Shown here: positions 1-6,713 of the stretch, one piece after another
How positions within the stretch are numbered: the stretch's first letter is position 1
How the letters are laid out: each line of letters starts with the position of its first letter
Assembly: GCA_030591285.1 (NCBI GenBank)
Contig: JAUVBH010000079.1
Span: forward strand, 1 to 7,243
Length of the DNA: 7,243 nucleotides
Origin: Thermoplasmatota archaeon
Lineage (GTDB): Archaea; Thermoplasmatota; Penumbrarchaeia; Penumbrarchaeales; Penumbrarchaeaceae
Direction of reading: 5' to 3'
Made by a program: the position numbers and the translations under genes
Notes under the pieces: generated by a model
What the model was told of the DNA's origin: nothing
Seen by the model: the letters and a program-made list of their open reading frames with translations, nothing else
Database searches by the model: none

Positions 1-1887
1 ACCAATGATGACGTCCCAGAACTTAACATCACAATAACTGCTTCAGATCTCAATGGAGGATTGAAGAATATCACTCTTTACATTCCGGTCGAGAACGTCA
101 ACGATCGGCCATTTTTCGTTACAGCTGATAGAAATATTGTGGAAAAGAGTGGGGATCGTGTTGAATTCTCAGTATTTGAAAAAGGAACACTGAGGTTTAA
201 TGTCACCGGAGCCGACATTGATTTTGGTGATGTTCTAAGTCTTTCATCAACATCTGACAGACCGGATATCAAGAAAACGACCAATATAAACCTTAACCAC
301 ACTGTATTTTCAGAATGGACAGTTACAGTCGTTGCTACCGAACGGGATGCCGTAAACGGATTCATTGAATTCGTTCTGAATATCAGGGATAAAGCAAAAG
401 ATGAACAATCTGAACTTTTCGTGAACATCACCATCCTGAACATACAGGACCCACCAGAGTGGATCCCCGGAACTGGAAGGATAAGTGTCGATTATATATT
501 CGACAAAGAGGATATCAACGAATGGGGAAACAAGTTGGGCGGACAAAAGGTTCAGGCCGAATGGGGCGAGGATGTCATGTACGAAGGATTTGGGAAAGAT
601 CGAGATAATGATGTTCTGAACTATACATGGACCATTACCAACGATCTCTCAGGCCAGAACTTCACTCTCTATGGAAAGAGGATAATGGTCAGGTTCCAAC
701 CATCCAACGCAAATGTCTCCATCCTGCAGAGCGAGAAATTCCTTATCAATCTGACAGTGTCCGATAGGATCACCGAGACGGTCAACATCTGGTACCAGAT
801 ACAGCAATGGGTCTGGTCAGATGATGACAATGACAACGATGGAATGCCTGATAAAAGGGAGAAATACTTCTGGAATAACCTCGACCACGAACCCAATGTC
901 GATGAAGATGGTGACGGATATACCAATATCCAGGAAATAGGTTTCCAGGTTCCCCAATATGAAGAGGAGAAAAGGGTTCCCTACACCATTAGATCCAACG
1001 AGGTCAATCCCAACGATGAAAAGGTCTACCCTGGACATCCTTATACTGAACCTCCAGAAGATATCGATTCATCAGAGAACGAGGGACTACTAGACAAGAT
1101 CCCATTATTCCTGTTGATTATTATTATCGCCGTTGTGGTGATCGTCCTGGGTATCGGGATCAGCGTTCTTGTTGTACTTCGAATGTCCAAAAAGAAGGAT
1201 GATCAGGAAGATGAGGAATTGGAAAAGAGAGTTGAAGAGATGGAAAAGAGACAGCAAGAACTTTCAGGCCTATATGGTGTCCAGAAAGCAGGTGATGCTG
1301 TCGGTCCTGACCAATCAACCCTTGATGACCTGACCCTGGATCTTGGTGGACAAATATACCACGAGGAAGGAAAACAGAACCTCGTGAAGGGAGACGGTAA
1401 TAAATCAGAGGCAGAGGAGGATGAGGAGAAGACACCAACCGGTCCTGCCTGGGAATCCGGTACTGGTCCAATGTTCGATGAAACGGGCGGTTCCACTCTG
1501 GAATTCGGCGAGGCTATGGAAGTCGAAGCCCAGTCCATCGATCCGAATGTTACTTCAATAGATGCAGAAGAAGTGGACGAGGGTGCCCTGGCTGACTCCA
1601 TGGATGCATTGATGGATGCTGCAGAAGAATATGATGAAGAAGCAGTGAAGGATGCGGGAGGAGGAAATGTCCTCATCGGCGCAGTACTATTCGAAGAGCA
1701 GGTCAAGCAAATGCAACAACATGGACAAGCACCACCGCAGGGACCCAGAACACCACCACCGGGACAAGCTCCTCCACAAGCCCAGCAAGTACCTCCAGGA
1801 CAAGCACCACCCCAGATGCAAGGAGGACCTGTGCAGAGGGGGCTCCCACCAGCACAACCTCTGAAAAAGAGACCCCCCCTGCAGTGA
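1..1887 (+). CDS. Large membrane-anchored surface protein with cadherin-like modules, 3' part
   Basis: The frame is open from base 1, so the gene begins upstream; the TTG at 61 lies inside a domain and is not the start. The 628 visible residues hold, in order: the end of one cadherin-like repeat (linker ENVNDRP, 31-37); a second (about 38-150, ending LNIQDPP); a PKD/Ig-like module (about 155-270); two Asp-rich Ca-binding loops (274-287, DDDNDNDG; 301-312, DEDGDG) of the thrombospondin-3/dockerin-like kind; one membrane helix (about 368-393) followed by RMSKKK; and a cytoplasmic tail of about 235 residues. The tail starts with a short charged coiled coil (401-421), is acidic through about 560, and ends Pro/Gln-rich with three GQAPPQ copies. 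Sequons in the ectodomain suggest N-glycosylation. In this family such proteins act in adhesion or as envelope structure; the specific role is unknown. The long tail suggests cytoplasmic partners. A terminator follows directly. Confidence 0.85.
   Translation, partial: TNDDVPELNITITASDLNGGLKNITLYIPVENVNDRPFFVTADRNIVEKSGDRVEFSVFEKGTLRFNVTGADIDFGDVLSLSSTSDRPDIKKTTNINLNHTVFSEWTVTVVATERDAVNGFIEFVLNIRDKAKDEQSELFVNITILNIQDPPEWIPGTGRISVDYIFDKEDINEWGNKLGGQKVQAEWGEDVMYEGFGKDRDNDVLNYTWTITNDLSGQNFTLYGKRIMVRFQPSNANVSILQSEKFLINLTVSDRITETVNIWYQIQQWVWSDDDNDNDGMPDKREKYFWNNLDHEPNVDEDGDGYTNIQEIGFQVPQYEEEKRVPYTIRSNEVNPNDEKVYPGHPYTEPPEDIDSSENEGLLDKIPLFLLIIIIAVVVIVLGIGISVLVVLRMSKKKDDQEDEELEKRVEEMEKRQQELSGLYGVQKAGDAVGPDQSTLDDLTLDLGGQIYHEEGKQNLVKGDGNKSEAEEDEEKTPTGPAWESGTGPMFDETGGSTLEFGEAMEVEAQSIDPNVTSIDAEEVDEGALADSMDALMDAAEEYDEEAVKDAGGGNVLIGAVLFEEQVKQMQQHGQAPPQGPRTPPPGQAPPQAQQVPPGQAPPQMQGGPVQRGLPPAQPLKKRPPLQ
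1723..1815 (+). repeat. Three GQAPPQ coding repeats in the Pro/Gln-rich tail
   Basis: The peptide GQAPPQ occurs three times (DNA 1723-1740, 1762-1779, 1798-1815), 39 and 36 bases apart, within a tail rich in P, Q and G. The copies differ at third codon positions (cca/cct, cag/caa), so the peptide rather than the DNA appears to be kept. The segment is low complexity, probably disordered, and lies on the cytoplasmic side of the membrane helix. Confidence 0.8.
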
Positions 1888-1899
1888 TGATGTATGATC

Positions 1900-1935
1900 G
1901 GAGGGTCGTTTCGGCCCTCCATTTTTTTTCTTTTT
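1900..1935 (+). terminator. Hairpin plus T-tract terminator of the surface-protein gene
   Basis: A 9-bp stem (1900-1908 with 1912-1920; eight Watson-Crick pairs and one G-U in RNA) closes a TTT loop. It is followed by A, eight T, one C and five T. It begins 12 bases after the stop codon at 1887. It looks like a bacterial intrinsic terminator. In archaea the T-tract alone normally drives termination, so the hairpin may instead protect the RNA 3' end. Confidence 0.8.
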
Positions 1936-1939
1936 CAAT

Positions 1940-1949
1940 GATAAATGAT
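1940..1949 (+). promoter_or_regulatory. Possible TATA-like element before ubiX
   Basis: The AT-rich GATAAATGAT lies after the terminator, with its centre about 32 bases before the ATG at 1977. This would place transcription start a few bases before the ATG, giving an almost leaderless message. That fits the lack of a clear ribosome binding site there. The match to a TATA box is loose and AT-rich words are common here. Confidence 0.3.
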
Positions 1950-1976
1950 TGATACTTGTTAGTCCTTACTGGCAGT

Positions 1977-2552
1977 ATGACCAACAGAAAGGTCGTTGTA
2001 TCCATGACAGGAGCTTCAGGAGCTGGATATGGTCTTGAGCTTGTCAGGGCGATCAGATCTATCGAATGTAATGTTCATTTGACCGTTATTTACAACGATA
2101 CATCCTTGTCGATACTTAAGAGTGAAACAGGAGAGGAACTCTCAACACTGAAGGAGATCGCGGATGAAATAGTTCCAAACTCCAGGTTGGACCACCCTAT
2201 TGCCTCCGGGTCCAATGGATTTGATGATCTGATAATCTGCCCATGCTCAACTTCAACTGCAGGTAAGATCCATTCAGGGATATCTGACAATCTTACCACA
2301 AGATGTGCTTCAGTTGCTCTTAAGGAAAGGAGGGATCTGATCATGGTGATAAGAGAGACACCTTTACCTACTCCGGTTCTCAAGGCTATTTACGAACTCT
2401 CATCCTGGGGTGCAATAATAATGCCAGCATCACCTCCATTTTACAATCTTGGATCAGATTCCATCAAAGATCTTCAGAGAGGTTTTGCAGGCAGGATACT
2501 TGACCTTGTTGGATTGAAGAACGAACTTGTCCCTAGATATGTTCCACAGTAG
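1977..2552 (+). CDS. ubiX: Flavin prenyltransferase UbiX
   Basis: UbiX joins a dimethylallyl group to reduced FMN, making the prenylated-FMN cofactor of UbiD-type decarboxylases. The 191-residue length is normal for the family. The flavin-binding loop GASGAGYG is at residues 12-19, close to the N-terminus as expected. ICPCSTSTAGKIHSGISDNL spans 87-106. R109, K116, R126, E127 and Y156 match, with identical spacing, the catalytic and phosphate-binding residues known from Pseudomonas UbiX (R122, K129, R139, E140, Y169). The C-terminal GRILDLVG segment is also typical. I chose the ATG at 1977 over the in-frame TTG at 1956 because it puts the beta strand and glycine loop at the usual distance from the start. 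No UbiD partner is in the window. In archaea prenyl-FMN can serve quinone synthesis or the archaeal mevalonate route via anhydromevalonate phosphate decarboxylase; which applies here is unknown. It probably leads the cluster with the nuclease gene 20 bp downstream. Confidence 0.95.
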   Translation: MTNRKVVVSMTGASGAGYGLELVRAIRSIECNVHLTVIYNDTSLSILKSETGEELSTLKEIADEIVPNSRLDHPIASGSNGFDDLIICPCSTSTAGKIHSGISDNLTTRCASVALKERRDLIMVIRETPLPTPVLKAIYELSSWGAIIMPASPPFYNLGSDSIKDLQRGFAGRILDLVGLKNELVPRYVPQ

Positions 2553-2563
2553 CAAGATACAAT

Positions 2564-2568
2564 GGTGA
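2564..2568 (+). promoter_or_regulatory. Ribosome binding site of the DEDD nuclease gene
   Basis: GGTGA, complementary to the archaeal 16S rRNA 3' end, ends 4 bases before the ATG at 2573 and lies in the 20-bp gap after ubiX. An earlier ATG at 2562 overlapping it meets a stop after five codons, so 2573 is the supported start. Confidence 0.6.
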
Positions 2569-2572
2569 ACTC

Positions 2573-3325
2573 ATGCTGAGAAGAAGTTATATTTTTTTAC
2601 CGGGGGTAGGACCCTCCACTGAGCGCAGGATATGGGGAGATGGTATTCTCGATTGGAATGATTTCCTCAAATGTGATAAAGCAGGACCGATGAAGGGAGA
2701 GAGGAAGGCCAGCTCTGATAAGATCATCAGAGACATCTCTAAAAAGCTTGATGATAGGGATCTTCCATTCTTCTCTCGATTGTTCAGATCATCTGAGAAT
2801 TGGAGGTTGTGGGAGGATTTCTCGGAAAACATTGTTTATCTGGACATCGAAACAACTGGAACGAGAAGATATTCACCTATCACCGTCGTAGGTGCCTACA
2901 ATGGGAAGGATTTCAATGCCCTGGTTAGAGGGAAGGATCTCCATTCAAACGATGTAAAAACACTTCTGAGTGATGCTACAATGCTTGTCACGTTCAATGG
3001 TGCAAGCTTCGACCTTCCAATGATCGAGTGGCAATTTCCAGGGACGGTTCCTTCCGTCCCGCATCTTGACCTTCGGTTCCTGGCCAAAAAATGCGGTTAT
3101 TCAGGTGGTTTGAAATCGCTTGAGGTCCAAATGGGATTGGCAAGACCGGAGGATGTCAAGGGCATGTCAGGTGAGGATGCGGTCAGGTTGTGGCATTTAT
3201 ATGAACGAGAATCGAATAGAAACGCACTAAAACTATTACTGAAATATAACATGGAGGATATTGTCAACCTCCAACCAATTGCAGAGAGATTGGTCAAAAT
3301 GATGAGAGAGAAGGTGATGGAATGA
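2573..3325 (+). CDS. RNase H-like DEDDy 3'-5' exonuclease (YprB/RNase_H_2 family)
   Basis: This predicted metal-dependent 3'-5' nuclease has 250 residues and no signal peptide, so it is cytoplasmic. The exonuclease motifs are visible in order: Exo I YLDIETTG (D91, E93), Exo II TFNGASFD (D147), and Exo III YNMED (Y225, D229). The YxxxD spacing places it in the DEDDy group. HLDL at 164-167 is also usual in this family. The first 32 residues (FLPGVG, TERRIWGDGI, DWNDFL) form a small helix-hairpin-like N-terminal element seen in archaeal relatives; the linker 35-80 is charged. The substrate (RNA or DNA) cannot be told from the sequence. The gene follows ubiX by 20 bp and overlaps the next start by ATGA, so it is probably co-transcribed and translationally coupled, although no functional link to its neighbours is evident. 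A non-catalytic role is unlikely because all acidic residues are present. Confidence 0.85.
   Translation: MLRRSYIFLPGVGPSTERRIWGDGILDWNDFLKCDKAGPMKGERKASSDKIIRDISKKLDDRDLPFFSRLFRSSENWRLWEDFSENIVYLDIETTGTRRYSPITVVGAYNGKDFNALVRGKDLHSNDVKTLLSDATMLVTFNGASFDLPMIEWQFPGTVPSVPHLDLRFLAKKCGYSGGLKSLEVQMGLARPEDVKGMSGEDAVRLWHLYERESNRNALKLLLKYNMEDIVNLQPIAERLVKMMREKVME
3312..3318 (+). promoter_or_regulatory. Ribosome binding site of the surface-protein gene
   Basis: AGGTGAT, a long match to the anti-Shine-Dalgarno sequence, lies inside the last codons of the nuclease gene and ends 3 bases before the ATG at 3322. It supports this start and the 4-bp ATGA overlap, which favours coupled translation. Confidence 0.65.
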
Positions 3326-4131
3326 GAACCAAATTGCAAGCGGTTATTTTGATCTCCCTGATGGGGATGATGATCATATCCTCTGGAATGGTTGTATGGG
3401 GTGAGGATACTCCGGAACTTGAACAGGGAGGTTGGGATCGTCCGGAAATTGATAATGTGGAACTGGAGATAAAAAACTCAACCGGAATATTCAAGTTCAC
3501 CCTTGATGCAAATGGTTCCGCCCCCGAAGGAACGGAAAGGGTGGAAGTCACCTTTGGTGGATTGAATGGGACCAATATCGAGGTCGCGGAGGATTTCTGG
3601 TTCGAGGAGGGAACGGTTTTCCTTTTCATTTACGGTAGTACCCTGGAGCAAGAAGAAGGTCCCTATGCGTGGAGTAATTGGTCCTTTGATGTCTGGTTCT
3701 CGATGTCCGCTAATGGAGGGATCGAAGGGGCGATATCACAGATCGGCAGTATGTTCGGAGTTGAGACGGGAAATATATCCACTGAGAACTTCGATCTGGC
3801 AAACCTCACAACTGCTCTGGCAGAGACGAAACTGTATTTCATTGCAAGGTCCTATAACGAAACTGGAGCATGGGGGCAGGAAGCCTTTGACATATCAGAC
3901 CACTTCTATACTGCAATTCTCCAGTTCATGATCGATGAAGGAATGCTGGAAGACCCCTTTGCGGATGATGATGATGAAGTACCCATAGAAACGGAAGAAG
4001 AGGGGAAAAAGAAGAGTGGTTTGAGCCCCTTGGTCTTGATAGCGATCTTCGTGATCGGTATCGTATCGCTTCTGGTAGTAGTCGCAATTGTTGTCTTCCT
4101 GGCCCTCTCCTCCAAAAGGAAATCGCAGTAA
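3322..4131 (+). CDS. Single-pass surface protein of unknown function
   Basis: I do not recognise the family. The 269-residue protein has a signal peptide (positive MRTK, hydrophobic 7-26, likely cut near VWG at 25-27), an exported domain of about 200 residues, one membrane helix (about 236-262) and a short basic tail KRKSQ, so the bulk faces outside. The ectodomain carries seven N-glycosylation sequons (N52, N64, N82, N119, N151, N161, N179). The early part (about 43-128) alternates hydrophobic and polar residues like a beta-sandwich; 130-205 looks more helical. A very acidic stretch (211-227, FADDDDEV then ETEEE) precedes the membrane and may bind cations or act as a stalk. It starts inside the nuclease stop codon and ends 9 bases before the MscS-type gene, so it may belong to the same membrane unit as the channel; that is inference from position alone. 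Confidence 0.85.
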   Translation: MRTKLQAVILISLMGMMIISSGMVVWGEDTPELEQGGWDRPEIDNVELEIKNSTGIFKFTLDANGSAPEGTERVEVTFGGLNGTNIEVAEDFWFEEGTVFLFIYGSTLEQEEGPYAWSNWSFDVWFSMSANGGIEGAISQIGSMFGVETGNISTENFDLANLTTALAETKLYFIARSYNETGAWGQEAFDISDHFYTAILQFMIDEGMLEDPFADDDDEVPIETEEEGKKKSGLSPLVLIAIFVIGIVSLLVVVAIVVFLALSSKRKSQ

Positions 4132-4133
4132 CC

Positions 4134-4174
4134 ATTTAATATGGACGTGAATGTTCCATTTCATCGTGGGGGAT
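4134..4174 (+). promoter_or_regulatory. Possible internal promoter and ribosome binding site of the channel gene
   Basis: ATTTAATATG (4134-4143) is a loose TATA-like word. Transcription starting about 26 bases downstream would place GGGGGAT (4168-4174) in a short leader, 11 bases before a GTG at 4186. If real, this makes 4186 the start of the channel and gives it transcription independent of the cluster. The spacer is long and the elements are weak. Confidence 0.25.
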
Positions 4175-6279
4175 CTCATATCAAAGTGTTGAGGAAGAGT
4201 CTGGTATCCATCGTTCTCTTGGCAACTCTGATATCAATGGTTTTTGCTTCTCCTGTTGGTGATAGGGAAGATGTGTCGGGATTGTCCAGTTTCAATTCCA
4301 TTGTCGAAGGTAAGGTAATAGACACAGGAACAGGGCTCCCTCTGGATAATTTTACAGTAAGTTTTTCGGCCCCTTTCTTCGATACACTGGATGTCAAGAC
4401 AAACATATCTGGTGAATATTCTGTTCAACTCCCTTCAAAACTATTCACGATCTCCATTTACACATCAGTTGGTGAACTTGTCAACAGAACTGAATTCGAC
4501 CTTGACCATGATACTCAGGAGTACCTTGCCTTCACTGTCGATCCTGCAAGACCGCTGAAAGCTCACATCAAAGGGAAGGTTATGGACGATGACGGAGAGG
4601 CCCTGGAAGAGGCGACTGTCGTCCTGGCAATGAGGAATAAGCATTACCTGTGCTGCAACATGACAACGGATGAAGATGGGCATTTCACAACCGTTGTCGA
4701 ACCAGGTGAATACCTTCTTCAGATATTCTATGAAAATGAATTGGAATATGAAGATAACTACACCTTTGCATGGGGGGTCGAATATGATCTTGAACTGAAT
4801 ACCGAGGTCTCTATCTCAAAACCGATCCTAACCCTGGATGAAACAACCGGATTCCTCCAGGAACACTGGTTTAACATTATTCTATTGTTGTTAACGATCT
4901 TGATGATCATTATCTTATATTTTGGATTCCTGGCTATTGTTTCTTTCTTCAAAAGAAGAAAAACGAAGTTTCTTGAATCTGATTGGTTTTCTATCTCAAG
5001 AACCTTTATCGTAAGTCTTATCGTGATTGGAGCTTTTCTAATAGTATCCTACCAGATATCAAATATGTTCCCTGATATTGAAAAATATAGCTGGGGACTG
5101 ATGAAGCAGATATCCGGACCCGGGGTCGGGATCATCATTGTGATCTTCATATCTCGATTACTTCTTCATGCAAACAAGGATCTCTGGGACCGGTTCAAGA
5201 TCAAGAAAAATACAACATCAAAAACCATACCTCAACAGCTTATATCAATGATCTCGATCATTTTCAGATATCTTATCATTATAATAGCTTTGATTCTGAT
5301 CGTTGTATTGATACTATCCGCTTTTGGTTTGAAACAGGAGATCCTTGATGCGTTTGGTAGTTTCTTTGGAAGGAACGGGGGTAAACTTGGATTCCTGGTC
5401 ATTCTTGTAGTCTTCACTTTCTTCATAAAGAAATTTGTTGATATATTCTTCAAGGAGCTGGGTTCGAGGTCAACGAAAATGAGCCCCCAAATAGTCTCCA
5501 TGACCCAAAAGGGAACAACTATTCTTGTCTATTTTGTCATCAGTCTGATCTTCCTTTACACTTTGTTTTCCATTGGTGGTCTTGGTGATATCGGGACAAC
5601 CTTCATCCTGGTCATCTCGATGATAATAGGTCTTGTTGTCTCCTTCGCAGCAACTGGTTCCATAGGGAATATGTTGTCAGGTCTGGTCTTGATGAGCATG
5701 AAACCCTTCGATGTGGGAGATCGGGTCATGGTCGGAGACATGATCGGTTTCGTACAGAAGATCGGGATAATGTTTACGACCATTAAGGACCTGGAGAACA
5801 GGATCATAGAAATTCCAAATAATAACATCCTTGCCAATAATATAATGAATTTTACTAGATCGGCAAAAGAGGGCGGATACGCAGTGGTAATAGATGTAGG
5901 ATTGGGATATGATATCAGTCCGAAGACAGTAAGACCACTTCTTAAACGAGCGGCTCTCACCAGTCCTGGTGTTATCAAAGATCAAGTACCAAAGGTACTC
6001 GTTAGGGAATTCTTGGACCATGCAGTTGTTTACAGATTAAGAGCTTATGTTGACGACCCTACCAATATGCTCTTCATTCGATCATCGGTTATGGAAAGTG
6101 TACTGATGATCTTTCATGAGGAAGGTCTACAGGTTATGAGTCCACTGCAACTTGTAAAGTTTGATAGTGATCAACCCTCCTGCGATGACCTTATGAAAAG
6201 AGCACATCCCGAGAATAAAAAGGATGAAGCAACAGGGGAAGGATTGACAATGTTCGATTCCCTTGGAGATGATCAATAA
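4141..6279 (+). CDS. MscS-type mechanosensitive channel with two extracellular beta-sandwich repeats
   Basis: This predicted tension-gated channel releases solutes during osmotic downshock. It has 712 residues against 286 for E. coli MscS. In order: signal peptide (hydrophobic 21-36, likely cut after VFA); two carboxypeptidase-regulatory-like repeats (about 54-132 with VEGKVIDTGTGLPL, and 142-220 with IKGKVMDDDGEALEEA); membrane helices near 245-270, 289-308, 328-346, 371-396, 416-432, 460-478; a glycine- and alanine-bearing pore helix (485-518, SFAATGSIGNMLSG); the MscS beta domain (521-575, KPFDVGDRV, IEIPNNNILANNI); and the alpha/beta vestibule domain to about 680. With the signal peptide removed, seven helices leave the C-terminus in the cytoplasm, as in MscS. 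Adjacent C171 and C172 sit in the second repeat. The ATG at 4141 has no ribosome binding site; GTG at 4186 (residue 16) gives a more usual signal peptide and remains possible. It ends the plus-strand cluster, 8 bp from a convergent gene. Confidence 0.92.
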   Translation: MDVNVPFHRGGSHIKVLRKSLVSIVLLATLISMVFASPVGDREDVSGLSSFNSIVEGKVIDTGTGLPLDNFTVSFSAPFFDTLDVKTNISGEYSVQLPSKLFTISIYTSVGELVNRTEFDLDHDTQEYLAFTVDPARPLKAHIKGKVMDDDGEALEEATVVLAMRNKHYLCCNMTTDEDGHFTTVVEPGEYLLQIFYENELEYEDNYTFAWGVEYDLELNTEVSISKPILTLDETTGFLQEHWFNIILLLLTILMIIILYFGFLAIVSFFKRRKTKFLESDWFSISRTFIVSLIVIGAFLIVSYQISNMFPDIEKYSWGLMKQISGPGVGIIIVIFISRLLLHANKDLWDRFKIKKNTTSKTIPQQLISMISIIFRYLIIIIALILIVVLILSAFGLKQEILDAFGSFFGRNGGKLGFLVILVVFTFFIKKFVDIFFKELGSRSTKMSPQIVSMTQKGTTILVYFVISLIFLYTLFSIGGLGDIGTTFILVISMIIGLVVSFAATGSIGNMLSGLVLMSMKPFDVGDRVMVGDMIGFVQKIGIMFTTIKDLENRIIEIPNNNILANNIMNFTRSAKEGGYAVVIDVGLGYDISPKTVRPLLKRAALTSPGVIKDQVPKVLVREFLDHAVVYRLRAYVDDPTNMLFIRSSVMESVLMIFHEEGLQVMSPLQLVKFDSDQPSCDDLMKRAHPENKKDEATGEGLTMFDSLGDDQ

Positions 6280-6287
6280 GCTTCAGA

Positions 6288-6668
6288 TCATTCACAGTTG
6301 ATCTGGAACTCCCTGGGAACCTTCAGGTGCACATCGAAACCCCTGCAAACCATTTTCAGGACCAATTTCTCCTTTTCATGCAGAATATCATCTGCAAGAG
6401 CGATTGCCAGAAGGTCCTCGGCCAGTTCCCTTTTCTTCTCCTTATCGAGGGTTTTTGAAAGAGCGAATATAGAATGTGAGATGGCCGCATCTCCCTCGTT
6501 GAAATAGAGAATGAATGATTCGTTCAAGGCTTTCTCCCAATGGTCTTCATCAATGCCGTAATCCATGGCACATTTCTCCATCACGAAGACCTCTTCCTCA
6601 AGGATTTTTTTATCAGCTGCGCTTACAGCCACAAAGAGGAGAGTTACATGCTTTGCGATCTCGTTCAA
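6288..6668 (-). CDS. TerB-like helical protein
   Basis: The 126-residue, mainly helical protein has the duplicated acidic pattern of the TerB superfamily: SAADKKILEEE (D19, E24-E26) and LADDILHEKE (D93, D94, E98, E100), each at the start of a helix. In the family these sites bind metal, and members are linked to tellurite resistance, stress or envelope-associated complexes. No other ter gene is nearby, so tellurite resistance should not be assumed. There is no signal peptide or membrane segment, so it is cytoplasmic. The start is TTG at 6668: no ATG or GTG lies in frame upstream before a stop at 6702-6704, and GGTG sits 5 bases ahead of it. The next in-frame ATG (residue 30) would remove the first metal motif. 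It is read towards the channel gene with only 8 bp between stops, and divergently from the PAPS-reductase-like gene. Confidence 0.75.
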   Translation of the reverse strand: MNEIAKHVTLLFVAVSAADKKILEEEVFVMEKCAMDYGIDEDHWEKALNESFILYFNEGDAAISHSIFALSKTLDKEKKRELAEDLLAIALADDILHEKEKLVLKMVCRGFDVHLKVPREFQINCE

Positions 6669-6673
6669 TTGGG

Positions 6674-6677
6674 CACC
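6674..6677 (-). promoter_or_regulatory. Ribosome binding site that fixes the TTG start of the TerB-like gene
   Basis: On the minus strand GGTG is followed by the 5-base spacer CCCAA and then TTG at 6668. It is short, but it is correctly placed and is the only candidate near a usable start codon in this frame. Confidence 0.5.
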
Positions 6678-6697
6678 ACGGTCAGATTGAGGAGGAG

Positions 6698-6711
6698 TTA
6701 ATTAAATTATT
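6698..6711 (-). promoter_or_regulatory. Possible TATA region of the TerB-like gene
   Basis: The run TTAATTAAATTATT is the most AT-rich word of the divergent intergenic region and lies about 30-43 bases before the minus-strand TTG start. It would give a very short leader. It is partly symmetric, so orientation cannot be read from it. Confidence 0.35.
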
Positions 6712-6713
6712 CC

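Noticed and set aside
1723..1815. Repeat spacing that could suggest a CRISPR array
   Set aside because: The three short repeats are in frame inside a coding region, differ at silent positions and encode GQAPPQ, so they are protein repeats.
1652..1864. Plus-strand frame rich in His, Lys and Arg
   Set aside because: Out-of-frame reading of the repetitive CAA/CCA tail region; low complexity and inside a well-supported gene.
1203..1922. Long minus-strand open frame rich in Cys, Gly and Ser
   Set aside because: It is the complement of the acidic and Pro/Gln-rich tail of the plus-strand surface protein, where biased codons suppress stops. It shows no recognisable domain, and its first codons run through the terminator hairpin.
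5556..5978. Minus-strand frame of 140 codons inside the channel gene
   Set aside because: It lies opposite the conserved MscS pore and beta-domain coding region, and its translation shows no family features.
6271..6303. Inverted repeat around the convergent stops as a bidirectional terminator
   Set aside because: The arms are only 6 bp with a 21-base loop and no T-tract on either side, so a terminator call is not supported.
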